From Ectothiorhodospiraceae bacterium 2226 (GTDB lineage Bacteria; Pseudomonadota; Gammaproteobacteria; GCA-013348725), in contig CP054689.1 in the NCBI GenBank assembly GCA_013348725.1, forward strand, positions 2,848,501-2,912,500: 64,000 bases of DNA. Direction: 5' to 3'. Every line of letters starts with the position of its first letter. Position 1 is the stretch's first letter. Under the pieces are notes generated by a model. That model did no database searches and was not told the DNA's origin. It saw nothing but the letters and a program-made list of their open reading frames with translations. Below are positions 48,550 to 57,961 of this stretch, one piece after another. The translations under genes were made by a program, and so were the position numbers.

Positions 48550-48578
48550 ATCATATAGGGAGGCGTAGGCCCTGTCAA
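48550..48578 (-). promoter_or_regulatory. Consensus sigma70 promoter of the yceD-rpmF-plsX-fab operon
   Basis: On the minus strand TTGACA (48573-48578) and TATGAT (48550-48555) are separated by exactly 17 bp. Expected start about 48543-48544, right at the yceD ATG. Confidence 0.78.
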
Positions 48579-48586
48579 AGCGCGCG

Positions 48587-48615
48587 TTAGGGCGTGTCGG
48601 GGTGCGTGCTATGCT
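48587..48615 (+). promoter_or_regulatory. Promoter of the maf-family gene
   Basis: TTAGGG (48587-48592), 17 bp, then TATGCT (48610-48615) preceded by TGC as an extended -10. It diverges from the yceD promoter. Confidence 0.5.
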
Positions 48616-48681
48616 AGCCAGGGCGCCGGCGCGGAGTCTGCCGCGCGCGCGCGACCCCGTCAACGAAAAAAAGGAGTTTGC

Positions 48682-49260
48682 ATGCCCGCCATCGTCCTCG
48701 CCTCCACCTCTCCTTACCGGCGCGAGTTGCTGCAGCGCCTGCAGCTACCGTTCGAGGTGTGCGCGCCCGAGGTCGACGAAACGCCGCAGGCGGACGAAAC
48801 GCCGGTCGCGCTGGTGCGGCGGCTGTCCCAGGACAAGGCCCGCGCCGCGGCGCGTACGTACCCCGATGCCTTGGTGATCGGCGCCGATCAGGTGGCGGTG
48901 CACGCCGGGACGGTGCTCGGCAAACCGGGCGACGCGCGGCGCGCGCTGGCCCAGTTGCAGGCGGTGCGGGGACACGAGGTCGAGTTCTATACCGGCCTTA
49001 GCCTGCTGAACGGCGCGAGTGGGCGGCTGCAAACCGAGGTCGTGCGCGGCGCGGTGACCTTTCGTGAGTTGGACGATGCGCGCCTGCAGCGCTATTTGGA
49101 GCGTGACGAGCCGTTCAGTTGCGCGGGGAGCATCAAGACCGAAGCACTCGGCATCGCGCTGCTCGAGCGCGTGGACGTGGACGACCCCACCGCCCTGCTG
49201 GGGCTGCCGTTGATCCGCTTGGTGCGCCTGCTCGAGGCCGAGGGCGTCGAAGTCCCCTAG
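48682..49260 (+). CDS. yceF: Maf-family nucleotide pyrophosphatase (YceF type)
   Basis: A 192-residue Maf protein. IVLASTSPYRRELLQRL is the P-loop-like N-terminus, VDETPQADETP follows, GADQVAVHAGTVLGKPGD contains the conserved acidic residue, and DEPFSCAGSIKTEALGIAL is the substrate loop of the YceF subgroup, which hydrolyses 7-methyl-GTP in E. coli. AAAGGAG precedes the ATG. Position divergent from yceD-rpmF is common in gammaproteobacteria. Confidence 0.92.
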   Translation: MPAIVLASTSPYRRELLQRLQLPFEVCAPEVDETPQADETPVALVRRLSQDKARAAARTYPDALVIGADQVAVHAGTVLGKPGDARRALAQLQAVRGHEVEFYTGLSLLNGASGRLQTEVVRGAVTFRELDDARLQRYLERDEPFSCAGSIKTEALGIALLERVDVDDPTALLGLPLIRLVRLLEAEGVEVP

Positions 49261-49279
49261 CCCGCATAACCCGCATCCA

Positions 49280-49312
49280 GCGGCACAGGTTCGGCGGACA
49301 GGGATGTGCCGC
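49280..49312. repeat. Inverted repeat between convergent yceF and sppA
   Basis: GCGGCACA (49280-49287) and TGTGCCGC (49305-49312). The minus strand of 49298-49316 reads CACGGCGGCACATCCCTGT, identical over 19 nt to 22701-22719 in repeat copy C, so this is a fragment of the same dispersed family. Confidence 0.6.
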
Positions 49313-49347
49313 CGTGCTGAGAACATCAGGGCGGTGTTGTTCGGACC

Positions 49348-50319
49348 CTAGCGCAGCGTGGGGCCCTGGTCGGTACCCAGCACCTGCGCGACCCCCCGGC
49401 CGAGGGCGACGCCGAGCCGCTCGGTCAAGAGATCCAGGTAATGCGGCCGGCGCGTGTAGTCGATCATGCGCTCCACGCCGAGCACTTCGCGCGCGACGTA
49501 ACCGCTGCTCCCCAGACCGTCCACCAGCCCCAGATCCATGCTCTCTTCGCCGGTCCAAACCAGCCCCGTAAAAATACGCGGATCGTCGCTCAACCGTGAG
49601 CCGCGCCCCTCGCGGACCACCTCGACGAACTGCTGGTGGATGCGGTCGAGCATGGTCTGAATATGCGCCACCTCGTCCGACTTCAGCGGTGAAAACGGGT
49701 CCAGGAAGGCCTTGTTCTCGCCGGCCGCCAGGATACGTCGCTCCACGCCGAGCTTATCGAGCGCGTCGACGAAGCCGAAGCTGTTCATGACCACGCCGAT
49801 GGAGCCGACGATGCTGGCCTGATCGGCGTAGATCGCGTTGGCCGAGGCGGCGATGTAATAGCCGCCCGAGGCACCGATGTCCGTGATCACGGCGTACAGC
49901 GGTTTGTCTGGAAATTCGTCGCGCAGGCGCTTGATTTCATTGTTGATGTAGCCTGCCTGCACCGGGCTGCCACCGGGGCTGTTGATGCGCAGGATGACGC
50001 CGACGCTGTGCTGATCCTGGAAGGCGGCGCGCAGGCTGCTGGTAATGGCATCGGCGTTGGCCTGGCTGTTGTCGGCGATGATGCCTTGCACGTCGACCAG
50101 CGCCGCATGCGGCGTGGCGCGCTCGTCCACCTGGAACGGCTGATACACCAGCAGCAGCACGAGCAGCAGGTAACCCAGAAACAGCCCCTTGAACACCGCG
50201 CTCCAGCGCCGCGCGCGGCGCTGCTCGTCCACCGCCGCGGTAGCCAGGCGCGTGAGCACCTCGCGCTCCCATGGCAGCTGCTCGCGCGGGGGTTGCTGAC
50301 GCTGTTCGGTGTTGTCCAT
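49348..50319 (-). CDS. sppA: Signal peptide peptidase SppA, S49 family (short form)
   Basis: A 323-residue inner-membrane serine protease. One anchor helix (GLFLGYLLLVLLLVYQPF), then a single ClpP-fold domain with INSPGGSPVQAGYIN, the nucleophilic Ser in DIGASGGYYIAASA, SIVGSIGVVMNSFG and the general-base Lys in AGENKAFLDPFSPL. This is the short, homotetramer-type SppA rather than the 67-kDa E. coli form. It probably degrades cleaved signal peptides. ATG 50319 lies 36 bp after the phosphatase gene. Confidence 0.92.
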   Translation of the reverse strand: MDNTEQRQQPPREQLPWEREVLTRLATAAVDEQRRARRWSAVFKGLFLGYLLLVLLLVYQPFQVDERATPHAALVDVQGIIADNSQANADAITSSLRAAFQDQHSVGVILRINSPGGSPVQAGYINNEIKRLRDEFPDKPLYAVITDIGASGGYYIAASANAIYADQASIVGSIGVVMNSFGFVDALDKLGVERRILAAGENKAFLDPFSPLKSDEVAHIQTMLDRIHQQFVEVVREGRGSRLSDDPRIFTGLVWTGEESMDLGLVDGLGSSGYVAREVLGVERMIDYTRRPHYLDLLTERLGVALGRGVAQVLGTDQGPTLR

Positions 50320-50355
50320 GTTTCGCTCCTCGATCCCGCGATTGGCGGGAGGCGG

Positions 50356-51045
50356 CTATTCTGCGCGGACGGGGGTCGGCACTTCAAGCGCTTGATCGCG
50401 CAGCCAGTCGCGCACCTCCGGCACGGAGTCGACGCAATGCCGCGCGCCCGCGCGCAGCAGGCGGTCACGGCCGTGCACGCCGAAGCTCACTCCCAGCGCG
50501 GCGGCGCCTGCATTGGCCGCCATCAGTATGTCGTACTCGCTGTCGCCGACCATCAGCGTCTCGCGCGCCTCGACGCCCAGATAGTCGGTGAGCTCCTGCA
50601 ACATGGCGGGATGCGGCTTGGAGTGGCACTCGTCGGCGCAGCGGGTGGCGTGAAAGTAGCGCGCGCAGCCCGTCGCCGCCAGGACGCGATCCAGGCCCTG
50701 GCGCCCCTTTCCGGTCGCCACCGCCAGGAAATAACCCTCCTCGCTCAGCCGCTCGAGTGTCGCCCGCGCTTGGGGAAACAGCGCCGGCTGTTGCGCGTCC
50801 GGGGCGAGAAAATGGTGGCGGTAACGCAGCTTGAAGGCCTCGAACAAGGCGTCGTCGCAGTCCGGGTAAAGCTGCTCCACCGCCTCGCGCAGGCCCAGGC
50901 CGATGATGTCGCGCAGCGCCGCGTCGCTGCGCGGGTCCAGCCCGAGATCGTGGACCGTCTGGCGCAGACAGCTCACGATGCGATCCGCCGAGTCCATCAG
51001 CGTGCCGTCCCAGTCGAATACCAGCAGGCGGTACGGCCCGCTCAC
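50356..51045 (-). CDS. HAD-IA phosphatase (phosphoglycolate-phosphatase-like)
   Basis: A 229-residue HAD hydrolase: nucleophile motif VFDWDGTLMDSADRI, motif II VATGKGRQGLD (Thr, Lys), Lys in CHSKPHP and the acidic pair in MVGDSEYDILMAANAG. It resembles the Gph-like phosphatase commonly found next to rluC. The start is GTG 51045, overlapping the rluC stop (GTGA). The substrate is not certain. Confidence 0.87.
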   Translation of the reverse strand: MSGPYRLLVFDWDGTLMDSADRIVSCLRQTVHDLGLDPRSDAALRDIIGLGLREAVEQLYPDCDDALFEAFKLRYRHHFLAPDAQQPALFPQARATLERLSEEGYFLAVATGKGRQGLDRVLAATGCARYFHATRCADECHSKPHPAMLQELTDYLGVEARETLMVGDSEYDILMAANAGAAALGVSFGVHGRDRLLRAGARHCVDSVPEVRDWLRDQALEVPTPVRAE

Positions 51046-52016
51046 GCCTCCTCCACCCGCTGTTCGGCCGCGTCCAAGGCAGCCAACACCTGTTGCAACG
51101 CATTGTCCAGCGGTGCGCGGAACTCCAGCGGCCGGGGTTGGTTGGGAAGCTGGAAACGCAAGGTGGCCGCGTGCAGGAACAGACGCCGCAGCCCGTACGC
51201 TTCGCGCATACGGGCGTTGAAGGCCTCGTCGCCGTACTTAGGGTCGCCGGCGATGGGGTGGCCGATGTGCGCCGCATGCACCCGCGCCTGGTGCGTGCGC
51301 CCGCTCACGAGCGTGATCTCCACCAGGGTACAGTCTCGGTAACGCACCCGCGGCGCGAACACGCTGACCGACGGCTTGCCGGCCTCGCCCACGCGCACCA
51401 TGCGCTCGCCCGAGGCCAGCACGTTCTTTACCAGGGGCGCCTCCACCGTACGCTCGCCGCCCTCCCAGCGCCCGCGCAGCAGCGCCAGGTAGCGCTTGTC
51501 CATGTCCTGCTCGCGGATCAGTTCGTGCAGCGCGCGCAGCATGCTGCGCCGCTTGGCCACCAGCAGGCAGCCGGAGGTTTCGCGGTCGAGGCGGTGCACC
51601 AGTTCCACCGACGGCAGATCGGGCCGCGCCGCGCGCAGGGCCTCGATCAGCCCGTAGCTGAGGCCGCTGCCGCCATGCACCGCCATGCCCGCCGGTTTGT
51701 TCAGCACCAACAGGCGCTCGTCTTCGTACAAGACGGCGTCGGCCACACGATCGAGGGCCTGCGCACCCGGCGAGACGAGCTTGGTCGGGGACGTGCGCAG
51801 CGGGGGAATCCGTACTTGGTCGCCCCGCCGCACGCGGTAGGAATGGCGGATGCGGCCCTTGTTGACCCGCACCTCCCCCTTACGCAATATCCGGTAGATC
51901 AGTGTCTTGGGGACGCCTTTTAGACGCGCGGTGAGGAAGTTGTCGATGCGCTGACCCTCTTCCTCCGTGCTCACCTCGACGATGCGGGCCGGTGAGGGCC
52001 TGATGTTCTGCTCCAT
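51042..52016 (-). CDS. rluC: 23S rRNA pseudouridine synthase RluC
   Basis: A 324-residue RluA-family enzyme. N-terminal S4 RNA-binding domain (GQRIDNFLTARLKGVPKTLIY), catalytic Asp in LVHRLDRETSGCLLVAK, and SGRTHQARVHAAHIGHPI with PKYGDEAFN. It makes Psi955/2504/2580 (E. coli numbers) in 23S rRNA. Start ATG 52016 (MEQNIRPSP) is preferred to TTG 52034. It is divergent from rne, as in E. coli. Confidence 0.93.
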   Translation of the reverse strand: MEQNIRPSPARIVEVSTEEEGQRIDNFLTARLKGVPKTLIYRILRKGEVRVNKGRIRHSYRVRRGDQVRIPPLRTSPTKLVSPGAQALDRVADAVLYEDERLLVLNKPAGMAVHGGSGLSYGLIEALRAARPDLPSVELVHRLDRETSGCLLVAKRRSMLRALHELIREQDMDKRYLALLRGRWEGGERTVEAPLVKNVLASGERMVRVGEAGKPSVSVFAPRVRYRDCTLVEITLVSGRTHQARVHAAHIGHPIAGDPKYGDEAFNARMREAYGLRRLFLHAATLRFQLPNQPRPLEFRAPLDNALQQVLAALDAAEQRVEEA

Positions 52017-52045
52017 GGTCGTGCATGATAGCAACTTGCAGACGT

Positions 52046-52074
52046 TTGATGCACTTGCGCGGGGCTGTTATAGT
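52046..52074 (+). promoter_or_regulatory. sigma70 promoter of rne
   Basis: TTGATG (52046-52051), 17 bp, TATAGT (52069-52074). The start would be near 52081, which leaves a leader of about 345 nt. Confidence 0.72.
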
Positions 52075-52080
52075 GGCGCG

Positions 52081-52425
52081 TCGGCATCCTGGCGCGCGAT
52101 CCGCGCCGGAGTCGGCGGGTTTACATACGCGGGCGCCTTTGCCGAGGCGCCTGGGATTCACTGGCACTAGCAAGCAAACAAGAAACGCTGAGTGACTCAC
52201 GTCAAGGGTTTTGCCGCTCGCCCCTTCTGAGCGGCTCGACAATGCGCTCCCGGTCGGACACGCTCCGTGTCGCGGGTCCGCACGAGCGGGGGGACCGCGC
52301 AGCGCCACAGCGGCGCGCGCTACCTTCGCACCACAACGAGGCAGCTGTTACCCACCTCATCGTGGGCCGTGCGGGTTATGCCGCGACGAGCGGAGACGGG
52401 CCGAGCGGGCGCCCGAGAGAACTAA
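52081..52425 (+). promoter_or_regulatory. Long structured 5' leader of rne
   Basis: About 345 nt with no gene of its own; it contains a stem GGCGCCT/AGGCGCC (52132-52151) and further GC-rich pairing. In E. coli the 361-nt rne leader mediates autoregulation by RNase E cleavage; similar length and place suggest the same here (inference). Confidence 0.6.
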
Positions 52426-55149
52426 ATGAAACGGATGCTTTTCAACGCGACTCAGGCGGAAGAGTTGCGTCTCGCCCTGGTCGATGGGCAGTACCTCTAT
52501 AACCTGGATATCGAGTCCAGCAGCCGGGAACAGAAAAAGGCCAACATCTACAAGGGCAAGATCACGCGCATCGAGCCCAGTCTGGAGGCCGCGTTCGTCG
52601 ACTATGGCGCCGAGCGCCATGGCTTCCTGCCCCTCAAAGAGGTCGCCCGCAGCTACTTCATCAACGCCCCGGAGGCCGGTGGGCGCGTCAACATCAAGGA
52701 CGTGCTCAAAGAAGGCATGGAGCTGGTGGTGCAGGTGGACAAGGAAGAGCGCGGCACCAAGGGCGCTGCGCTGACCACCTTCATCAGCCTCGCCGGGCGC
52801 TACCTCGTTCTGATGCCGAACAACCCGCGCGCCGGTGGCGTGTCCCGCCGCATCGAGGGCGACGATCGCAGCGATGCGCGCGACGCGATGGCCTCGCTGG
52901 AGATCCCCGAGGACACAGGCCTGATCCTGCGCACCGCCGGCGTGGGCCGCGGCGTCGAGGAACTGCAGTGGGACCTCGACTATCTGCTGCAGCTGTGGCG
53001 CTCCATCGAGGAGGCCGCGCAATCGCGCTCCGCCCCGTTCCTGATCTATCAGGAAAGCAACATTCTTATCCGCGCGATCCGCGACTATTTCTCGACCGAC
53101 ATCGGCGAGATCCTGATCGACGAGCCGCGGGTCTACGAGCAGGCGCGCGACTTCATGAAGCAGGTGATGCCGCAGACCCTGAACAAGGTGAAGCTGTACC
53201 AGGACGACGTGCCGCTGTTCACGCGCTATCAGATCGAGAGCCAGATCGAGTCGGCCTTCAATCGCGAGGTGCGCCTGCCCTCCGGCGGCTCTCTCGTGAT
53301 CGACCACACCGAGGCGCTGCTGTCCATCGACATCAACTCCTCGCGCGCCACCAAGGGCAGCGATATCGAGGAGACCGCGCTCAACACCAATCTGGAGGCG
53401 GCCGATGAGATCGCCCGCCAACTGCGCCTGCGCGACCTCGGCGGCCTGATCGTCATCGATTTCATCGACATGACCCCGGCGCGCCACCAGCGCGAGGTGG
53501 AGAACCGTCTCAAGGAAGCGCTGAAGATGGACCGCGCGCGCGTGCAGATCGGGCGCATCTCGCGTTTCGGCCTGCTCGAGATGTCCCGCCAGCGTCTGCG
53601 CCCGTCACTGGGCGAATCCAGCCAGATCCCCTGTCCGCGTTGCAACGGCCACGGCACCATTCGCGGGGTCGAGTCGCTGGCGCTGTCCATCCTGCGCCTG
53701 ATCGAAGAAGAAGGCATGAAGGAGAAGACCGGCAAGATCGTGGCGCAGCTGCCCGTCGCCGTGGCCACCTTCCTGCTGAACGAGAAGCGCGCGCAACTGG
53801 CGGAGGTGGAGAATCGCCAGCGGGTCAGGGTCGTGCTGGTACCCAACCCCGATCTCGAAACGCCGCATTACCGCCTCGAGCGCGTGCGGGTCGACGAGGT
53901 CGCGAGCGAACGCCATGTGCGCGCCAGCTACGAGTTGATGGAGACGCCCGAGGTGGAGGCGGCCGAAGCACCGGCCCGTCCCGCGCCCGAAGAACCACTG
54001 GTGCGCGCGGTCGTGCCGCCGGTGCCGCGCCCCTCCGTGCCCGAAGCGGCCGCCCCGGCCGAGCGCCCCGCTCAGCCGAGTTTCATTCGCAAACTCTGGT
54101 CGAGCCTGTTCGGTGCCGGCGAAGAGGCTCGAGAAGGCGCCGCGCCGGCGCCCCGCCCCGCCAAGCGTGCCGCGCCCACCGATGCCCGGGGCGCGAACGG
54201 GGGCGGACGTCGCGCCGAGGGTAGCGGTCGCAAACGCGGTGGACGCCCCACGGCCCCGGCCGGCGGTGCCGGCAAGGCCGCGCCCGAGCGCGAACGCCGC
54301 GCACCGCGCGCCGAAGTACCCAAGGAGACCGCCGCCGCACCTGCCGTCACCGCTGCTGCCGCCTCCGGGCCCGCGCCTGCGCCTGCGGCCCAGGACGACG
54401 ATCAGTCGGGCAAACCGGAGCAGCGTAGCAGCCGGCGCGGTCGGCGCGGCGGTCGGCGTCGTCGCAAGGGTGCCGTCGGAGAAGGCGGTGCCGACCAGCG
54501 CCCGGCTCAGGCCGACGCCGAAGCGCGCGGCACGCGCGACGGCGGCGCCGGGGACAAGCCGACCGAGCGCAAGAAAGAGACCGAGGGCGTTCCACGCGAA
54601 GCCGCGTCGGAGCGCGCGGCTACCCGTGAGCCCCGTGGGCCGAGCGACAGCCGTGAACTGAGTGGCGCGCCCGGCGGCGCGGGGTCGACGTCGGCCCCCT
54701 CCGGCGCGAAGCCGGAAACGACCGGGCAGTCGGCCTCGAAGCCCGAGACGGCAGCCGGCGCCTCCCCTGCTGCGCCGAAGGCGGAGGGTGAGCGGGCCGG
54801 CGGCGCCGCTGCCAAACCGGCGGTGACCCCGCCCGCGCGACCCGAGCCGCAGCGCGATACAACTTCCACCGGTTCGGCCGCCGCGTCCGCTGCTCCGACG
54901 CCGAGCGCCCCGGTGCCAACTGCCCCGGTGCCGGCCGCCGCGCCATCGGCGCCGGCGGTCAAGCGTGACCAGCCCGCTGAAGCTGCCGCCCAACCCGCTG
55001 CGGCGCCGCCGGCCGAAAGCTCGAATGGCCGCCGCGACGGTGCGCCGGAGGGGCAGGGTGAGCGTCGCCAGGAGCAGCCGAACGCTCCTGCAGCTCCGGC
55101 GGAGGAACGGCGTACGGCGCGCGAAGGGGCCGGCAACAACGACAGCTGA
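52426..55149 (+). CDS. rne: Ribonuclease E
   Basis: A 907-residue endoribonuclease. The catalytic half (about 1-510) has the S1 domain ([20 protein letters not shown]), 5' sensor, DNase-I-like domain with the metal aspartates in [14 protein letters not shown] and [10 protein letters not shown], and the zinc link [11 protein letters not shown]. The C-terminal half (about 510-907) is a long disordered Pro/Ala/Glu-rich scaffold with an arginine patch ([15 protein letters not shown]) for RNA binding. Short degradosome-protein sites cannot be recognised by eye. Start ATG 52426. It processes rRNA and tRNA and turns over mRNA. Confidence 0.96.
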   Translation: MKRMLFNATQAEELRLALVDGQYLYNLDIESSSREQKKANIYKGKITRIEPSLEAAFVDYGAERHGFLPLKEVARSYFINAPEAGGRVNIKDVLKEGMELVVQVDKEERGTKGAALTTFISLAGRYLVLMPNNPRAGGVSRRIEGDDRSDARDAMASLEIPEDTGLILRTAGVGRGVEELQWDLDYLLQLWRSIEEAAQSRSAPFLIYQESNILIRAIRDYFSTDIGEILIDEPRVYEQARDFMKQVMPQTLNKVKLYQDDVPLFTRYQIESQIESAFNREVRLPSGGSLVIDHTEALLSIDINSSRATKGSDIEETALNTNLEAADEIARQLRLRDLGGLIVIDFIDMTPARHQREVENRLKEALKMDRARVQIGRISRFGLLEMSRQRLRPSLGESSQIPCPRCNGHGTIRGVESLALSILRLIEEEGMKEKTGKIVAQLPVAVATFLLNEKRAQLAEVENRQRVRVVLVPNPDLETPHYRLERVRVDEVASERHVRASYELMETPEVEAAEAPARPAPEEPLVRAVVPPVPRPSVPEAAAPAERPAQPSFIRKLWSSLFGAGEEAREGAAPAPRPAKRAAPTDARGANGGGRRAEGSGRKRGGRPTAPAGGAGKAAPERERRAPRAEVPKETAAAPAVTAAAASGPAPAPAAQDDDQSGKPEQRSSRRGRRGGRRRRKGAVGEGGADQRPAQADAEARGTRDGGAGDKPTERKKETEGVPREAASERAATREPRGPSDSRELSGAPGGAGSTSAPSGAKPETTGQSASKPETAAGASPAAPKAEGERAGGAAAKPAVTPPARPEPQRDTTSTGSAAASAAPTPSAPVPTAPVPAAAPSAPAVKRDQPAEAAAQPAAAPPAESSNGRRDGAPEGQGERRQEQPNAPAAPAEERRTAREGAGNNDS

Positions 55150-55186
55150 GCGAAACGGACGCTGGGCCGGCCCTACGGGGCGCGGC

Positions 55187-55678
55187 TCAGCGCCCGATAC
55201 GCCGGCGGATGTCGTTCAGCAGTCCTTCCGCGCCCTGCTCCACCAGATCGAGCACACGCTCGAATCCGCCCGCGCCCCCGTAGTAAGGATCAGGCACCTC
55301 GCGCACCGGTGCGTCGGGGGCGAACTCCAGAAACAGCTTCAGCTTATGTCGTTGCGCCGGGGGGCAGACCTGCTCCAGCAGCGCGTAGTTGTCCAAATCC
55401 ATCGCCAGCACGTAGTCGTGATGGTCGAAGTCCACATCCGCCACCGCCCGTGCGCGCAGCGTGCTGAGGTCGACGCCGCGGCGCAGGGCCGCCTGTTGCG
55501 CACGGCTGTCCGGCGGCGCGCCCACGTGGTAGTCGTGCGTGCCGGCGGAATCGATTTCCACCCGGCCGGCCAATCCGGCCTCCTGTACCTTGGCCTGAAA
55601 CACCCCGTGTGCGGTCGGCGAGCGACAAATGTTGCCCATGCACACGAAGAGTACTTTGATCTTCTGCTGTTCTGTCAC
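55187..55678 (-). CDS. Low-molecular-weight protein tyrosine phosphatase
   Basis: A 163-residue phosphatase with the P-loop CX5R: C13-M-G-N-I-C-R19-S in VLFVCMGNICRSPTAHGVF, and the general acid Asp in VPDPYYGGAGGFE. The start is GTG 55678 with AGGAG at 7 nt; the frame to 55909 is shadow. In other bacteria such enzymes often dephosphorylate BY-kinases of capsule export (Wzb type), but here no wzc is adjacent, so the partner is open. Confidence 0.9.
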   Translation of the reverse strand: MTEQQKIKVLFVCMGNICRSPTAHGVFQAKVQEAGLAGRVEIDSAGTHDYHVGAPPDSRAQQAALRRGVDLSTLRARAVADVDFDHHDYVLAMDLDNYALLEQVCPPAQRHKLKLFLEFAPDAPVREVPDPYYGGAGGFERVLDLVEQGAEGLLNDIRRRIGR

Positions 55679-55793
55679 GGACTGCTCCTGATGCTTGTCC
55701 AGCGCGTCGGGATTGCTATATCCAGTATCGGCGAGACCTCGCGGCACGCGGACAGTGATAAGCTCACCGGTACGACCCTTGCCACCGCTCACT

Positions 55794-56051
55794 ATGACGT
55801 TCGACGACCTCAACCCCGCCCGCTTGCGCATCCTCATCGGCCGACGCGTACGCCACCAGGGCCAGGACTGCCAGATCATCGAGGTGCTCGACGACGGCCC
55901 GACCCTCATCCTGCAGGGCGATGATGCCGTGATTCAGGCCAATCGCTTCGGCGAGGCGCATCGGCGTGTGCCGCACACCTACACAGTACCCGTATGCGAC
56001 GAGCACGGTGCGCCGCACGCGGAGTTCCTGGCGCTCAAGCTCGCGCCGTAG
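55794..56051 (+). CDS. Small conserved hypothetical protein
   Basis: An 85-residue protein, [20 protein letters not shown], then [19 protein letters not shown] and a His-rich middle ([14 protein letters not shown]), with a beta-strand-rich look and no signal or helix anchor. Similar short proteins with RLRxLxGxxVxHxGxxCxIIEVLxDxPxLVL are, as I recall, frequent in gammaproteobacteria, function unknown. It is divergent from the phosphatase gene and overlaps the end of kdsB by 17 nt on the other strand. Confidence 0.7.
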   Translation: MTFDDLNPARLRILIGRRVRHQGQDCQIIEVLDDGPTLILQGDDAVIQANRFGEAHRRVPHTYTVPVCDEHGAPHAEFLALKLAP

Positions 56052-56811
56052 TCGCGGCCAGCAGCGCCTCCACCCGCGCCACGTCGGCCGGGGTGTCGAC
56101 GCCGGCCGGGGGGACGGCGTGCGCTTCGACCACGCGGATGCGTCCGCCGTGCCACAGCACGCGCAGCTGCTCCAGACTCTCCATGCGCTCCAGCGGCGCC
56201 GGCGTCAGGCGGACGAAGCGCGCCAGGTATCCCGCGCGGTAGGCATACAAGCCGATGTGGCGGCGGTAACCGCCCTGCTCCGGCAGCGCGCGCGGCGGCC
56301 CGGCGGCGAAGGCCTCGCGGGCCCAGGGGATCGCCGCGCGGCTGAAGTACAGGGCATCGCCGGCGGCGTTACAAACCACCTTGACCGTGTTCGGATCGAA
56401 CAGTTCCTCGACGCTGGTCAAGGGCGCCGCCGCGGTGGCCACCTCGGCCTGCGGTGCGTCCGCCAGCGCCTGCGCGACCTGGGCGATCAGCTCGGGCGGC
56501 ATCAGCGGCTCGTCGCCCTGCAGGTTGACCACGATGTCCTGCTCGGCGAAGCCCAGCCGCGCGCTGACCTCGGCCAAGCGGTCCGTGCCGCTCAAGTGCG
56601 TGTCCGCGGTGAGCAGCGCACGGCCGCCGAAGGCCTCCACCGCGCGGACGATGGTCTCGTCGTCGGTGGCCACCAGCACCTCGTGCGCGCCGCTTGCCGC
56701 GGCGCGTTCCATCACGTGCTGAATCATCGGCCGCCCGGCCAGCGGCACCAGCGGTTTGCGCGGCAGGCGCGTGGATGCGAGTCGCGCCGGGATCAGCACG
56801 CGAAAGCGCAC
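56035..56811 (-). CDS. kdsB: CMP-KDO synthetase
   Basis: A 258-residue cytidylyltransferase that activates KDO for lipid A-core assembly. [20 protein letters not shown] at the start, [33 protein letters not shown] with metal Asp, [13 protein letters not shown] and [15 protein letters not shown]. The start is GTG 56811, which directly abuts the ycaR stop and has GAGGAG upstream. It is the last gene of the LPS block. Confidence 0.95.
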   Translation of the reverse strand: MRFRVLIPARLASTRLPRKPLVPLAGRPMIQHVMERAAASGAHEVLVATDDETIVRAVEAFGGRALLTADTHLSGTDRLAEVSARLGFAEQDIVVNLQGDEPLMPPELIAQVAQALADAPQAEVATAAAPLTSVEELFDPNTVKVVCNAAGDALYFSRAAIPWAREAFAAGPPRALPEQGGYRRHIGLYAYRAGYLARFVRLTPAPLERMESLEQLRVLWHGGRIRVVEAHAVPPAGVDTPADVARVEALLAATTARA

Positions 56812-56991
56812 CTAGATCTTCTCCTCAGGCGTGAGCCGCCGGGCCTCCTGCTCGAGCATCACCGGGATGTCGTCCCGGATCGGGTACGCCAGTCGGTCGG
56901 CGCGGCAGATCAGCTCCTGGCTCTCCTTCTTCAGCACCAAGGGTCCCTTGCAAATCGGGCACGCAAGGATGTCCAACAGTTTCTTATCCAC
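56812..56991 (-). CDS. ycaR: YcaR/Trm112-family small zinc protein
   Basis: A 59-residue protein read from GTG 56991 to TAG 56812: [20 protein letters not shown] carries CPxC, and [20 protein letters not shown] is the family core ending in LTPEEKI. One further cysteine (ELICRAD) is present, so the zinc site is three-cysteine as in many YcaR. Its start overlaps lpxK by 8 nt; its stop touches kdsB. The order lpxK-ycaR-kdsB is well known. Confidence 0.93.
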   Translation of the reverse strand: MDKKLLDILACPICKGPLVLKKESQELICRADRLAYPIRDDIPVMLEQEARRLTPEEKI

Positions 56992-57961
56992 GAGCTAGCT
57001 CCTTCAGCAGGGCGCTGAGTCGCGCCTCGAATGCCGCATCGAGGCGGGCTTCGACCGGCAGGTACCAGTGATCCTCACGCGCGTAGCGTCGGCATTTTAC
57101 CGCATCCTTCTCGGTCATGATGACCGGGCCCGCGAGGACGAGATCGTCGGCGCGGTAGCGGTGGTGGTCGGGGAAGGCGTGTTCGCGCGGCTGCGCGCCG
57201 AGCCGGCGCAGCAGGTCGAAGAAACGCGCCGGATGGCCGATGCCCGCCACCGCGTCCACCGCCTGGCCGTTCAGCTCCGTCAACGGAAAGGTGCGTGCGT
57301 CATCTTGCAGGTGGCGGGCCGCCGCGGGCTGCAACTGCATGGCGTACTCCCCTGCCCCCGCGGTGCCGTTCACCACCACGCAGTCGACGCGCTGCAGGCG
57401 CGCGGGCGGCTCGCGCAGCGGCCCGGCGGGCAGGCACTGTCCGTTGCCCAGCCGACGCACTCCATCGAGTACCGCAATCTCGATGTCGCGCCCGAGCCGA
57501 TAGTGCTGCAAGCCGTCGTCTGAAACCAGAATGTCGCAGTTGTGGTACTCGAGCAGGGCGCGCGCGGCCGCCACCCGGTCGGGGCCGACTGCCATGGGGC
57601 AGCCGGTGCGCTGGGCGATCAGTACCGGCTCGTCGCCGACCATGGTGGGGTCGCTGTCGGGGCGCACCTGCTGCGGCCAGCTACCGGCCGCGCCGCCGTA
57701 CCCCCGGCTGACGATGCCGGGCCGATAGCCTTGCGCCTGCAGCCAGTGCGCCAGCCAGATCACCAGCGGGGTCTTGCCCGTCCCCCCCACGCTGATGTTG
57801 CCGACCACGATGACCGGCACCGGCAGCCGGGTGCGGGCCCGCAGGCCGGCGCGGTACAGCGCGGCGCGCAGCTGCGCCAGGGCGCAGTACAGCCAGCCGA
57901 GCGGCCGGAGCAGCAGACCGAGCGGATGGGGTGTATACCACCAGGCGGGTGCGCCCTTCAC
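56984..57961 (-). CDS. lpxK: Tetraacyldisaccharide 4'-kinase
   Basis: A 325-residue membrane-associated kinase phosphorylating the lipid A 4' position. One N-terminal amphipathic/hydrophobic helix, Walker [47 protein letters not shown] with the catalytic Asp-Asp, and [11 protein letters not shown]. The start is GTG 57961, overlapping the upstream gene (GTGA). Confidence 0.94.
   Translation of the reverse strand: MKGAPAWWYTPHPLGLLLRPLGWLYCALAQLRAALYRAGLRARTRLPVPVIVVGNISVGGTGKTPLVIWLAHWLQAQGYRPGIVSRGYGGAAGSWPQQVRPDSDPTMVGDEPVLIAQRTGCPMAVGPDRVAAARALLEYHNCDILVSDDGLQHYRLGRDIEIAVLDGVRRLGNGQCLPAGPLREPPARLQRVDCVVVNGTAGAGEYAMQLQPAAARHLQDDARTFPLTELNGQAVDAVAGIGHPARFFDLLRRLGAQPREHAFPDHHRYRADDLVLAGPVIMTEKDAVKCRRYAREDHWYLPVEARLDAAFEARLSALLKELARG

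Noticed and set aside
53605-54993. 462-codon minus-strand frame opposite rne
   Set aside because: Shadow of the Ala/Pro/Arg-rich scaffold half of RNase E, with low-complexity Gly/Arg composition.
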